Shown piece by piece: positions 1 to 13,925 of a stretch of DNA of 64,000 nucleotides. The DNA comes from Chamaecyparis obtusa (lineage: Eukaryota; Streptophyta; Pinopsida; Cupressales; Cupressaceae), in the NCBI GenBank assembly GCA_027943335.1, contig BSBK01002160.1, positions 935,001 to 999,000 of the forward strand, given 5' to 3'. Within the stretch, counting starts at the first letter, position 1, and each line of letters opens with the position of its first letter. The notes beneath the pieces were generated by a model. That model had not been told where the DNA came from. It was given only the letters and a program-made list of their open reading frames with translations, and did no database searches. Position numbers and translations under genes: made by a program.

Positions 1-430
1 TGAGAAGATTTTCATAATCAGAATCATGGGTGGTGGGATCAACACAGACACTAATGTCTTGTATCTGATCTTCATTTTTTTATTCACACAGATCCAGACC
101 AGCTCTTTCACTAAAATGTTCTATGAATGCTGCCCTTAATACCTCCCAAGAAGGGATTGAACATGAAGGAAGGGATAAGAACCAACCCCTTGCAATACTA
201 GAAAATGTCTGCACTAAAATCTTCATTGCAACATCTTCATGATCAATCACAAACTCATACATTAAGTCTACAAGGTCATCTAAATGTTCTCTTGCTAGAC
301 ATGATCCATTACCACTAAAAATTGGTAGATATTCTGTAATCTTAGTAGGAAACTCATTAGGGGCACCTTCAATGCCATCAAAACAAAAGGGCATATATTC
401 CTCCATAAGGAACTGCCCACTATCACTCAT
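1..430 (-). pseudogene. gag fragment of an LTR retrotransposon, running off the left edge
   Basis: An open frame of 116 codons (430 to 80) reads as the central part of a plant retrotransposon gag (retrotrans_gag type). It has a start-proximal acidic stretch, then ITEYLPIFSGNGSCLAREHL, a segment around HEDVAMKILVQTF, and the typical closing SIPSWEVLRAAFIEHF. In this family the segment forms the capsid that packages element RNA in cytoplasmic particles. A stop (TAA) follows DLCE, but the same frame stays open to base 1, so the gag continued beyond the window and was broken by a nonsense change. I see no LTR or other domain beside it on this side. It resembles the gag start of element Y (25062) in layout, but the residues differ. 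Confidence 0.7.
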
Positions 431-2599
431 CCCTTCACACTAGTGTTGAACACTTGATAGGGATACATTCTTCACAACTTATTTTCATAAAAGAAAGACA
501 CATGAAAATCAAAATACCTGGAGGTACTGTAGTTGAACCTTGACTTGTTGATTGGGAAGCAGGGTAAATCTAGAACCTTCTTTATAGCTCCATTAGGTTC
601 TTTTCTTTGTAGAGTCACCACCTCCTTGAAGAGGAAAATGTTGTACTTATTTTGTATCTCCTTCCAGCCAACCAAAAATTCACTAGGATTTTACACACTG
701 TTTATCAGGGACTGCACTGATCAAACAGAGAATTCAGAGTCGCCACCCACACTTGGTGAGAAGATTTTAAAGCTTTGAATCTGACTCTATTTCTTCAACC
801 AGACTCTGGGATGATCCAAAAAATCAAGGAAACAACCATCTTAAACTTGTTGTCATTTACTCCTTCCCCAGCATAGTCACCATCTTGTTGGCTCCTTTTT
901 CCCACACTTTCAAATTTATAATTCAATTGACAAATTAATGTCACTGAATCTCAATAACCACTCCAAATCTAACAATAAAAAAGGCCAATTAACAAGGACC
1001 AAGAGAATGTTCCTACTACACTTTGAGCTCCACATCACATAGGCGCATATACCTCATCTACACATACATAAATTTCATGTGACAACAATAGCTCGTAGAT
1101 ATAACCTTCAGACTCCTATAGGTAGCTTGTACCTCAATGAATCACCAAGTCTTATGCAATATCCTACTTGCATAGAATGAGTCTAAAAACTAGAAAGGAC
1201 TTCTATTATCTCCTATCAAGGTGAAAGGGAAAAGGATTTCAATTGATTGAGTTGATGTTTTTGGGCTGAATGCACCCTTGAAATATCCCAAGTCTCTCAT
1301 AGACCAGTGTCTTATCCAATGGGCAACAAAGAGCTATGAATAGAGAAGACAATACATTCTAATATGTTGATGTCTTACACCAAATATATACCATTGATAA
1401 GACCATACTTAAGAATCCACCTGTGTACTCAGATATACAATTACGTATTCAAAGGACTTTAACCCTCCCCTTAGAAGAGACCTATGAACAAGCAATACAT
1501 TAATCAACATCCACTAAAAGACAAGTTTGAGATATCTTTGATATCATAACTCATACACATCTAAAAAGTAGTCCTAAACTTAGTTATTTATATGAAAAAA
1601 ACTCTATTGCAAACATCTTCAGACATACAATAGAAAGACTAAAACACCCTTGATGCTGTAATCAATAAGTTCAAGATCCAAATGGAGACAATCTGATAGT
1701 AGTATGAAAATATTGAGATCTTATTCATAGGAAAAACTGTTACAACTTATATTCTATTCTCCAAGCTAGAAAGGAAAGAGGGAACACCCTATATGAGAAG
1801 AAGAGGGCAATATATACAGAGGGAACCACTCATGGAACCAACCCTAAAAAATATAGAGAAATTGGAAACTTTCTAAATGATCTTGGAAATCCTTCAAAAG
1901 GATTTCAACAAGCTTGGGATCATTTAGGGAAAAATTAGGTCTACAACCACCTCAACCACCAAACTCAACAAGAAATGAGAGAATGTGAAAAAAACCTGGA
2001 AACCCGGGAGGATCAAATCAAATCTGATGCATAATTATTTGGGTTTCATCATCAACAAGATAACTGCAATTACAATTTGAATAGATTTCTTGTTGGAGGC
2101 AAAACAAAATTAAATGCCAAAACCAACTTGGAAAATCTTGTGTGCACAGGGCATGAAATTTTTTGGCATCATCATACCCTAGCCTCCCTTATCAAAACAT
2201 CAGTCCATTGTATTAAACAAGCATGGCACATCATGAAGAAAATCAAATCAGATAGCTACCCATATCTTCTTTTCATCAATTCTCACCTACAACCATCTTG
2301 GAAAAATCAAATCTAATCTGGCTTTGTCGTTTATAGCTCACTGTACCCAAACCCTGTAGAGAAACCCTAGCAGAAAAATCAAATTATCAGCCCTAATGGT
2401 TAACTGGCAAATTTAAAACATGGCCATCAATTATACTCTTTCCCAGAACATCAGGTGGCTCATAAATTATCATAATAGTCAACTGAGCTTTGAAAACTAG
2501 CCCCATCATCTATCTCAGTAACCAATTAGGAATGAGCATCTCAACATGACTTGGTAGTGGACCCACTTTCATTTTACCATGGAAAGCACCTTGACCACG
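431..2599. other. no gene seen; repeat-derived spacer
   Basis: Only short overlapping frames on both strands are present, none with a recognisable domain. The text looks like untranslated or LTR sequence of old retroelements. No terminal repeats or target duplications could be paired. Confidence 0.5.
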
Positions 2600-3960
2600 C
2601 TGGATCTGGTGAACTAGCGACTGAAGGCTTTCTCTAAACATGAAACACTTTGTTAAAATGGGGTTTGATTTGGAGATCACGCGAATAAAGGCATTCACAT
2701 GATTGCTGAACATTTCCTTGACCTAAGGTTTCATTAGGAGAATCATCGACCACCACCTGATCAATTTATCATCAACGACTCATAATCATTCTTAAAATGC
2801 TCTTTATCCTAACTCATCTTCTATCTATCAATTCAATGAATGAAGGAAACTCCAATTCATTGAAGGTTTGACTTAACTCATCTTTGGTTCAGAGATCATG
2901 CGAACACTGTATTCACTGAATCACCAAGACTTTCCTTTACTCTGGGTTCCATTAAGAGAATTAGCACCTGCCATAGATCAAGACTTCATCCTATGGTCCA
3001 TAATGATTTCATCGAATAGACATAACCCTCTGACTTAACCATGCCTATCCAACGACTACGCAAACAAAGCAATCTCCCAACCACTAAAGGTTATCTCTAA
3101 CCATGGTGAGATCCAGAGAATGAGTGAATTCCTTTAATCTCTAAGTCACCAAAAGAATGTCTTAACTTAGGTCCCATTTGGAGAATAAATGCCATCCATC
3201 GATCCTGTCTCATATCAACAACTATCACTGAATCATTGAACATTTAAACTTAACTCACCTTTTATCAAGCAATTTGGCGACAAAGGGAAAATCCTGACTT
3301 GCCTTTAACTTTGATTAGACTTGGAGATTACGTGATTAAGGAAATCTCACATTCACTGGATATCTGCTCAACCTTGGGTTTGATTTGGAGAATACGCGCC
3401 AACCGTCGATCAAGATCAACATCGACAGTTCTCACCAATTTGTTGAATGTTTCATGACTTAACTGTTTCATTTGGAGATCAAGAGATAACTGTGTCGCTA
3501 GATCACTAAATGTCTAGTGCCTAATCGCCAAGATCAGGAGAACATGAGATCACTTAGTCACATAATTGCCGAATAAAATAATTAACTACCAGAATCAAAC
3601 CTGATGTTAACTTTGACTTGACCTGGGCCCATCTGGAGATTACGCAAACAAAGAAAACTCAGAGTCGCTTGATCTTTTATTTACTACAAATTAAATTTGG
3701 AGAACACGTGAATGTCATCGATCACAATCTACATCAATGGTTCTCATTTAATCTCTGAATGTTAAGTGCCTTGGCCAGTTCATCTGGAGAATCAATGATT
3801 AAAGGAAATATTAACCATTTGCCAGGTCGCTGGATAATAGGAACTTAACCACCAACACTTAGAGAATACATGAACACAACATTCACCAAGTCACCAAATA
3901 AAAGACTTAACTACCCAGGAACTTAGAGAACTGGCGAATACAATAAAGCATGTGCAGGAA
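2600..3960. repeat. degenerate tandem array with TTGGAGAAYACGCGAA-like core
   Basis: A core similar to TTTGGAGATYACGYGAA recurs roughly every 55-110 bases (near 2668, 2886, 3318, 3377, 3466, 3627, 3691 and 3778). It often alternates with a block resembling CCATCGATCAAGATC followed by a variant of CATCGACGGTTCTC (near 2944, 3170, 3377 and 3691). The spacing of the second block suggests a composite unit of about 210-220 bases, with one larger gap. Copies are strongly diverged, so this is an old array. It has no coding potential. Confidence 0.55.
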
Positions 3961-4769
3961 AAAGGATTTAAGTGGCCAGAAAAAAGGTAACGGAGAAATA
4001 GAAATGGCTAGGGTTTTTGGACTTTGACAAATTTCATGAAGCCCTAGGACATGGATTTAGACCTATTTCTCAGACCTTAAAGAGGCTATATCTCCCTGAT
4101 TTTTTCATTTTAGCACATGCACCCTTAACTGAAGCTTGAACACACCATGAACTATCCCTAGCTAAGCGTGCAAGCCACAAAACATCTTAAATTTTCTTCA
4201 CTGATCAAAATAGTTTTACAGGTAGGGCATGATAATTTCTTAGGGTTTTCATAGAAATAGACCATTTTCTTAGGATTTTTGCAATGACAAGAAAATGGAC
4301 TAACACTTACAAAACAAACCTTCATAGAGTAAACTCAATAAGTTTAGAAGGTCTAGAATAAATAAGAAATACTATTGTACATGACTAAATTTTTTTTTAA
4401 AGTACAATTTAATTTAAATACTCTACATAGAGGAAAACAATAGTAGTAATGAATTCTCCAAGTATAATCATGAAAGTTGATCATTTCAATGCTAAAAAAT
4501 AACTCATGAGAATGACTAGAAAATACCTCCAAGTAATCTCCAATTGAAAACCATTACCTCCTTAACAAAATAAATTGTACCAACACCCCTAAATGAAAGA
4601 AACCATAAAGTGAAGTGACTGATCTAAAACCAAACAACAAGCTCCACACTGTTGATATATTATTTACCAAGGAACACTCCTAAGAGTGGCCATACCATCA
4701 ATGCTCCAATATATCCTTAAAATTTCTCTCCATTTCATTTGAAAATGAAAAAATGGAATCATAAGTCAA
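3961..4769. other. no gene seen
   Basis: AT-rich sequence with short A/T runs (for example near 4390). No open frame of note, terminal repeat or RNA gene is visible. Confidence 0.5.
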
Positions 4770-6069
4770 GTGGTAAGGAATATATTAGCAATGTCAATTC
4801 TGAAATTTAGATCATTATCCTTCCAAAAATCACTCCAACCATCTCCCTCTAAGTTCTATCATTTCTTATGGATAATCCCAAGCATGGAAACCCAACCAAG
4901 AATGGTTACCAATGTTCCTATAAAGGTTCACAACATAACTCCAAGTGTCATCCAAACCAAAATGCACATTATGGAAATTTGTGACTTCTTCGTTAATCCC
5001 TTGTAGCCTATTCATGAAAGACTCTAAAACTGAAGCACAAGGAGAAATGGTTGTCTTCAAAACCAATCCCAAAGGAATATTAGTATGGTATATAATATCA
5101 TTCAATCCAGAGGATAGATTTTCAAGCATGTAAATGTCATATTTATGTCCTTTCTCTAGAGATACCAAAATTTCAAGCTTAAAATCACATTTCCTTGCTA
5201 TTGTTTTGAAAAATTCAATAAGCTCAAAACCATAGTTTATAAATTATCAACATCTAAAATGTTATTTAGTCTCCAAGAATCAATACATCGCATGAAGAAA
5301 CCACATCTACAACTACATAAGTAAGGTGCACATTACTACTCATAAACTCAAATAAAGTATGAAATGTACAACTTGTTGGCCAATTTCACAACTCAGGATC
5401 AAACCTCATGCAAGAATGATGAAACTCAAATTGAACACCAACAAGGAAATAACTCTCAACTAAAATCATTAATTTTTATATCCAAGTTACCTTCTCATTC
5501 CTCATCTAGTAAGGAAAGATAATGCATTATAGCATCAACTCACTCCAAATATAATCTTAATTTGTCTCCTTGTTTGCATATCTCATGTCTAATTCTATCA
5601 TAGGAGGTAACCAATCATCTCATAATGTGAACCAAGACCATCAGCAAGCTAAAAAATACTCCAATTCAAATTATGAATCTTCTACAAGACCCCATGCCTT
5701 TCTATTTTATCAAGTACAATGGTATAACTAGGGGTTGTTCCATCATCCAACTCAAAAAGAGGATTGTCAGTTATCTTCTAAACACACATCTTAAACAATA
5801 AATTATCAAAGGATACCACAAACCAATTTTGCAAAGAAAGTGAATTGTTTTTATGATGAATACCAAAATTAGGACCATCATATATATCATCAATGACTCC
5901 ATAACTATTCCAAATATCATGCGAGACATCCTTATCATTTTTAGTTGTATAGGATGGATACAAATCATCAAAATCCCTAAAAAATTTCTCAAAGTTAGCC
6001 CAGTGCAAAGATAAATCAAAATTTGTTTAATATATTTATCAAGAGGAAAGCACATATTGTGTAGGATCC
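4770..6069 (-). pseudogene. decayed ORF of unknown retroelement-like protein, downstream part
   Basis: On the minus strand, frames at 6008-5778 (LHWANFEKFFRDFDDLYP at the start) and 5168-4866 (SLEKGHKYDIYMLENLSSGL) read as pieces of one acidic, asparagine-rich protein, with many stops between them. The frame at 6064 lines up with the frame that stops at 9214: without the 6070-9214 insertion, the codons from 9630 run straight into this part in the same frame. I do not recognise the protein. Its composition is like the long decayed ORF of element Y, so a lineage-specific retroelement protein is the best guess. Confidence 0.45.
6065..6069. repeat. target-site duplication GATCC, left copy
   Basis: GATCC lies directly before TGTAATGTCCC and is repeated at 9215-9219 directly after GGGACATTACA. 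A 5-bp duplication is what LTR-retrotransposon integrases leave. Confidence 0.8.
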
Positions 6070-7385
6070 TGTAATGTCCCTTCTCCTGGAGAGAATTTAA
6101 TAAATAAATCATAATATTAAGCTATGATGAAAATTAAATACCTAGTAATAATAAGTATATAAATGATTAATAATAAATAATAATAAAATAAAAAATATTA
6201 AAAATAAATAAATTATAAATTATAATACAATATGATTTTAATAGTCCTTAAGTTGACTGCCAGAACCAATGCTATGTTCTCAGCAAGGATTTCATCATTT
6301 GGCAAATTTAATTCACTCAAAATATACATTTCTCATAATATAAAATATATAGTAAGGAACCGATTTGTCTTAAGGTTGGAAAAAGAGATAATATTAATAT
6401 GTTACATCCCCAACATGATAATTGATATACTATTGATAAGAATTATATGCTAGATGTTATCCACAACAATGATATTGAAGGAAATACCTTGTTATAAAAC
6501 TAAGGTAATCAAGCATATTAATATTAAACCTTGCAGAGGGAGAAACACAGAACATAACGATAATATAAGTAGTTGAAATACATTATTAACAGTCACAAGA
6601 ATTAGTAAACTAATTGGTATTACACAGAAAACCAAAGACATAACACAGGATGGGTGAAGTGGTAATCGATAAGAACAACAATTTCCTTGTCGATAATGAC
6701 ACAATTATATGTTTATAACTAATGATTAAAGAGACATGTAAGTCACGATAAAACATTATAAGTGATGGTCAAATGCCCCACTTGAGTTACAGGAAAGCAC
6801 AATATTAACAAAAATATGATAATGTTATTAATGCCATAATATTAATAGGGCACTGACTAGTAAGAAAGCTAAAATAATAGCCATCGTTAATATATGGACA
6901 AGGATTGATTTTAATAAGCAACACATCAGTTATATATAAAAGCCATGATTAGTGAAGCAATGATAATTATGAATAGATGCGATTAATGAGAGAAGGGAGA
7001 CATGGATGAATAGACATGAAACATGTCTATTGAAATGTAACTTATCACTCCCCAAACAAGATATAAAAGGACAAGCAGTCAACGATTCATTGGGAGCAAC
7101 ATGAGTTTGAAAGCCAATATGAAATAAGAGAATACACAGTCAACAAATAAAAATAATAAATCCAAGTCAGTCGATAACCATATCTACTCAACCAATTAGT
7201 GAGAAATACAAACATCAACGAACAAAGGAAATGAGAAGAGCATTGAAGAAAAAAGAGAGATTGTTATTAATCACATCATATTATAATCAAATACTACATG
7301 AATGATCATATATGTATAATAATCAAATCAAAATAATTTATATTGTAATATAGTAATCAGAATTACATATATTAGTAATAATCAG

Positions 7386-7545
<160 letters not shown>

Positions 7546-8405
7546 TTTTTATTTTTTTTTTTTTCTTAATAACAAATAAAATCAGAATTATATTATATGA
7601 CATCAATAAGAATTTATTTATTTTTTTGGAAAATTTTTATATTTATATTAATATCAACTGGTTCAAAAGGGCTCTCGGAGAAAGAACTAGGAAAGAGAAC
7701 TTCGTTCATGACTCATCAAAGTACAAAGTGAGCTTCAGATCCTCAGAATATTCCCTAGACTACCCAAAACCCCAAGGTCAGAAATAGACTTGGTTACAAT
7801 TTTCAAAATCATATCCCCAATACAAAATGGTAGAATGTATCTGCATTTGAAACATATGCAAAATTAAAATTCTAAGACTGCCCCAAAACCCATAGCCAAT
7901 TTGAAGGCTGAATTACAACAAAAGAACCCCAACACCCAATTACAACTTTGATGCACAACATAGTGTGCCAATATACAAGTATATATTAATGGAGAGACCT
8001 GTGAAACCAAAATTGAAGCAGAGGACCTTCGTGAAGAAAATTAATGCCAAAGAGAAAGCCCGACGAAGAGAGAAAGAGGGCATACATCTTCCCATATGTG
8101 TTTACCACCTGATAAGAGGGCCACTCAAAAAAACCTGCATCAAGATATTAGTCGAACAAAAAATATGCACCATGCCATTTAGCACATCATGGATCATAAC
8201 CACCACAACCAAACTGTGATGGTGGAGACAAAAATAGAGAACTCCACAATTTGTCAGCTTGAGAGAACTCCACAATCAAAAAGAATTTTAATAAATATAT
8301 CTATTAAGTAGAATGAAATCATATATACATATAGTTGAAGAATAATGAAAAATGTATATATATCAAATATGTATTCGAACGTTCTATAATATATTTGTGA
8401 GAGAC

Positions 8406-9013
<608 letters not shown>

Positions 9014-9214
9014 AGGTCATATTGAATCCAGAATTACATTCATATGACTGTTTTAATATAATCTGATTTAAATACACAATGTTATAAGCTGATCATTGGG
9101 GATTGACATTCTCTATGTAGGGAACATTACAAGTTAGCCATTCTTAAGTGCAATCCAAATCCTAATTGAGAATTATAGGGTAAAGCAAGTAAATTCCCAA
9201 TTGGGGACATTACA

Positions 9215-9219
9215 GATCC
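9215..9219. repeat. target-site duplication GATCC, right copy
   Basis: Matches the GATCC at 6065-6069 and closes the 6070-9214 insertion. Confidence 0.8.
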
Positions 9220-9630
9220 TCATCAAATTTAGGTGCTAACACATGCAAATTATACATTTCAAGGGGTTGATCACTATATTCAAAAGAAATGTACTCATCG
9301 AGATCCTCATAAGAGGTAAATTTAATGAGTGAGTCTCTTACTAACATACTAGTACAATAAGTTTCATTCCTCTCCATGGGCCTATTATGGATATCTAATA
9401 TGTATCCATCAAAACCAATCTCATTATAAATGTATGAACTCAAACCAAAGGCTATTGCTTTTTCCTTTTCTTCATAGAAAACCTCAACCAAAATAGCTAC
9501 ATGCATGACCAAGGAGTTATTATGTAACTATGTCACAAGGTTCTCATGTTTCAAGGAAATCCCTCCTTCAACATTTTTTTCTTTAGACTCTTCTTCATTC
9601 ACATGCTCCTCAAACTTAAAAAGATTCATT
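9215..9630 (-). pseudogene. decayed ORF of unknown protein, upstream part
   Basis: Reading from 9630 on the minus strand: MNLFKFEEHVNEEESKEK, one TAG stop, then about 100 codons including VEVFYEEKEKAIAFGLSSY and TSYEDLDEYISFEY. The frame stops only because the 6070-9214 insertion supplies TAA just after GAGGATC. The codons at 6064 and below are in the same frame. The protein is acidic and hydrophilic, with no domain I recognise. Antisense to it no longer frame exists. I take it as part of the same relic as 4770-6069. Confidence 0.45.
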
Positions 9631-9639
9631 TTTTTCTAA

Positions 9640-12600
9640 AATCTTTAGATGTAGACAAGTATACCCTCACTCTCTTTCCCTTTCTTTGAATCTTTTATCC
9701 ATGGACTCATTAAATGAAAAATAATGCTTGATCACATTCATAAGAGTTCATATTCTACCAAAGAATACCTAAATTTGTTGATAATCTACTAAGTAGTAGA
9801 GCTAGTTTCACTACCATGTGTTTGATTAATATACATTATTCTCCAATCAAATTTGTCTATGAATTGTGAGATCATGTCCATCATGACATTTAATTTTATT
9901 TCCATTATGGTATTCAACTAGGTTATTCTTGATTCTAAAAAATTAGAGGTGGTTATTACAGTGGTATCAGAGAAAAAAAATTTCCAACCAACTTGTTGCA
10001 TAATAATATTTAAAAGTAATGAAGATTAACATATTGATTGTTAGCTTCAAATAACATGCATGATAATAACCTAACCTCTACAATTCTCTTAATAACAACT
10101 AGACAAATTGGAGGTTTGAACAATCATTACTTTGTCAATACAACACCATACAAAATAGAAGAATAACTAGATAAAATAGGTGCATTACTACCTTCACCAC
10201 TCAGTTAATTCATGTAAGAACCCCTACTGAAACAAAACTATTTTTCTCAACTTTAGACGTTTGTCATTTTGTCAAACACTTGGCATGTAACCCTCTATTA
10301 TTTGAGTTTTTTATCACTACTTACGTTTTGAAAGGTATGCTCATTTCTAAATCAGATAAAAACACATAGAATATGATAAGGTGTTTGCATCTAACATTGA
10401 TAAGAAAATATCAAGGAAAGTTTATTACTTTAGACATAAATCAGAAAGGAATGTACTTAGTATTAGGTCTGTTACAAATGAAATCGGATTGTTTATCATG
10501 TAGGAAATGCACTGTAATTTTAATTACAAGTTTGACATGTATTATCATATGACCATTTTCTTTATTGCATACATGTAGCCAAAGTGATACCAAATGCAAT
10601 ATGATGTGGAAGAAGGAAGGACTACAACTCTGCTAATGAAAATCTGAGACAATTCTAATCTAAATTGATAGTAATGGTAGCAATTTTGAACTCCTATCAC
10701 CACTTATGTTCTTTCCCAATGTGGTCATTCAATTCATCAATGATAATGATGAAACCCTTTCTGTTATAAGTTGATATGATGTAGATATGGCCACCAAAAT
10801 TTCATTCCCATTCTGCAATTTTTTTTCAAACGATAGCCAATTCTAAGGAAAATTCATACAAAATCACCAAGAACTCTGAAATAGCTAAAACCACTTGATG
10901 TCACTTCTAAACCACACTTTCATGAGATTTGTCCAAGTATTAAGGTTATATATAATTTATATTACTTCCAATTCACAACAAGGCTCTATTATTACATCTA
11001 AAAGCCTAGATGAGACTTCCTAAAATCTATCAAAATTATGCAAACAAGTTCAATGGTGAACTTTGAGTGAATTCACCTCACAAGTAGAGTTGTTTTTTTG
11101 TCCAACATAGTAATTTTCAAGGGTTTTCATCCTCATAAATGGTTGTCACTATCACACCAACAATTATGGAGAAATGCCAAGTATCAAGTAATCACATCAT
11201 ATATGATTCTTGGAGAAGGAAGAGGCTCCTTTATAAAGACTTCCCAAATCATTGGTGAGTCTCCACTCTCAATGTGGGATCAAAACTCACTTTTATTTTA
11301 TTTTATTCTTATAAAGTCACTTTATGACTTTATTATCATTTTTATAAATAGAGTCACTTCACTTTTATAATTTTATTTTATAATGTAACGTAACTTTTCT
11401 TATCATATAATAATATACAATCTTGTAAAATAATATATCACCTTTTTATTTCTCTACCAATAGAAATTAATGACATGACCAACATATCATCCCATATATC
11501 TCCTAATTAGCCTATCAGGATGACATAAAATAGTCTAACCAACTCTTGTGTGGTCACTAGGGAGAAGAGGACATTACAGTTCATTGCTTAGAAATAACAA
11601 GGATTGAATTTCAAATAATAAGATGTAGTTGGGGTTGAGCCACTACTCTCTAACATCCTTACATCAATATAGGAAATATTAAAGCATTGAATAGAAATGT
11701 CATTTCAACCAACAATAAATATCAAAAGAGATAACCAACTAAAATCAGATTCTCTGATAAATAATTCAAACCATAAAGCATGCAACAAACTCACTTAAAC
11801 TTGACAAGATAGGGCACATGCAAGTGTCAAAAACCCAAATAATAAGTTCTCTGCCAGATCCAACTTATGAGTACTCAAAGTATGGTGCCCAACAATGAAT
11901 AGTGCAATGAAATAATACCCAAAATCATATCTTTGTCAAACGTTGAGTTATGAACATGAATATATTTTTTTATTATTTTGAAAAAACACATTGGCACTTA
12001 AAAAAATCTCTAAAACTCTATAAATCTTGAATAAAAATTCACAAGGATACACCACACCAAAAATCCATAATACCCACAACAAAATATTGTAAATAACATC
12101 ATCTTCCTCAAACTCAAAATCACCTACAAAGCTCAAATGACTGTAAAGTTTAAGCCACAAATACCAACTAGCTAGGGTGGGTCTCTCGACACTAAAACTA
12201 GCAAGATAGGAAGAGATTAATTGTCCTCAACAAGAAAAAGAAGAACTCCCTGAGCTCATTTCAATAACATAATATTATCTTCATAATGTTCAACATAACA
12301 AATGAGAGCCCCAATCTCCCTTTTATAACTTCTCAGAGCTATTTTAAGAAAAAATATTTTTCTTTTTACTATTTTTTTTTAAAAAGTATGTTTTTGTCTT
12401 TTTTCCTTTTGGAAAATCATGTTTTAGCTTTTTTACTATGTTTCAAAAAGGCACTTTGTAAGACAATGAATGAAATGAAACAAGTCTCTTCTAAAGATAA
12501 TATGACTCATCAAGTCCAATTGAAACTCATTGCACTGAAGAAGGAATTGAAAACCATGCCCAAGTGCTAGAAATAGTACTTACTAAAAATAGTTGTAAGT

Positions 12601-12843
12601 ATCCAAAGCTTGAAACAATGGATATTGAATGTTGAAGTTGGGAGGAGACCAAAGATAAGACTATCATAAATAGTGGTTACTTTAAATAGTAACTGCTAAA
12701 AATAGTAAGTTTAAGATAACTTATCTAAAATCACTCCATGAAGTGTCGTTCAACTCCATTTATTGATCTAAATACACCGATGACATTGAAAAAACATCTT
12801 TGATCCCGTTGACACCAACTTTAAAAAACAACAATGGTTTCAA
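9640..12843. other. no gene seen; LTR-like debris
   Basis: No coherent ORF. TGGTATCAGAG at 9961-9971 matches the initiator-methionine tRNA primer site of plant LTR elements and directly follows an ATTACA LTR-like end, so an old 5' LTR probably ended near 9959. No partner LTR or polyprotein was found. Another GGACATTACA end occurs at about 11570-11579. The 11250-11450 stretch is AT-rich and looks like LTR sequence. Confidence 0.4.
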
Positions 12844-12855
12844 AACAAGAGAACC
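12844..12855. repeat. SINE target-site duplication, left copy
   Basis: AACAAGAGAACC here recurs at 13088-13099 just after the poly-A tail. Confidence 0.8.
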
Positions 12856-13087
12856 GTCCAAGGGGTTTAGGTTAGCTGGTTGAAGCAATGAGTTCTCATT
12901 GTGGAGGCCCTAGTTCAAATCCCAAGAGGGACATCTTTGTGACTATTGGTCTTCCAATTGCTATTTCTAGTGTGGCTGCTCGTAAGGAGCTCATAAACTT
13001 GTAAACTATCTACTGTGGTTGTCTCTTGTTGTTGATCGAATGAAATCAAAAAAAGTTTGTAAACTATCTCAAATATTAAAAAAAAAA
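12856..13087 (+). mobile_element. tRNA-derived SINE, about 230 bp
   Basis: The head resembles a tRNA gene: a box-A-like GGTTAGCTGGTTGAAG near 12870 and a box-B-like AGTTCAAATCC at 12912-12922, at the spacing expected of an internal RNA polymerase III promoter. A unique body follows, then an A-rich 3' tail ending in a run of A at about 13078-13087. A 12-bp direct repeat, AACAAGAGAACC, flanks the whole. SINEs encode no protein and are copied by LINE reverse transcriptase. The intact target duplication and tail suggest this is one of the younger insertions in the left third of the window. Confidence 0.85.
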
Positions 13088-13099
13088 AACAAGAGAACC
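13088..13099. repeat. SINE target-site duplication, right copy
   Basis: AACAAGAGAACC, identical to 12844-12855. Confidence 0.8.
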
Positions 13100-13920
13100 T
13101 AACAATAGGGACATAACAATAACTCTCAATTTTTAATATTTGCATCCAAATTTTGGCTTTTGAATTATGTTGCATTCTAGTGATGCTTGTTATAGATGAA
13201 CATAGTTACGTGAGAAAATAAAATTCTTTCATTTTAGATGATTGCATTTGGGTGGTATAAATTTTTGAATTCTAATTTGTGATGCTTCAATTTTCCAAAG
13301 ATCAAATCCAATATTTTTTTAATTGGATCAAGTTTCTCATGGTTGATGTCTATAGAAGTTAAACTTCAGTTATTTTCTTAAATCTCTTGTTACCCTACAT
13401 CTTTTGAAATTTGTTAAGATCTGGAATTAACAGTAGTTGATAGCATAGAAATAAGTTTGTTAGAATTTATTTCTTTTGCAAATTTCAAGTTTCCAAATAT
13501 TTAGATATTGAGAAAAAAAACTGAATTGCAGATTTAAAGTTTCTTGCTCAATGAACTAGCAAAGGCCTACCTTGTGTTTTACACATAAATATTTACTAAT
13601 CTCCGAGTGTTATTGTGACCCAATCACTAAGAACCTTGGGAGAAATTCTTATAGTTCTTTCAAGAGAGGGATTGGATCTTCTCATCTCTGTCGTTGCATT
13701 GTATGAACACAATGTTCAATAGTTTCATATGCATTTTGTTGTATTGTCGTGATATGATGTTTAACTAGTTCGATTTACAAAACTAATAGATTATTATTTT
13801 ATTAATGTTGATTAAAATATATTTTGGAATAGAAAATGATAAATTAATACTAATAATATTAATTTAATATAAATTAATTAAAGATTAAATCATATTGAAA
13901 TATAATATTAATAATTGTTT
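13100..13920. other. no gene seen; AT-rich flank of the nested retrotransposon block
   Basis: No ORF or repeat structure could be supported. The last 150 bases are almost only A and T (ATTAATATAAATTAATTAAAG and similar) and form the preinsertion target of element X. The same kind of sequence resumes at 43103. Confidence 0.5.
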
Positions 13921-13925
13921 ATTAT
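13921..13925. repeat. target-site duplication ATTAT of element X, left copy
   Basis: ATTAT precedes the TGTATAGGGG terminus and recurs at 43103-43107 after the terminus ACTATACA. Confidence 0.75.

Noticed and set aside
9961..9971. Primer-binding site TGGTATCAGAG as evidence of a complete element at 9961
   Set aside because: No LTR pair or polyprotein was found around it, so it is kept only as debris.
12856..12930. Possible tRNA gene
   Set aside because: Box A and B are present, but no acceptor stem closes. The A-tail and target duplication show a SINE.
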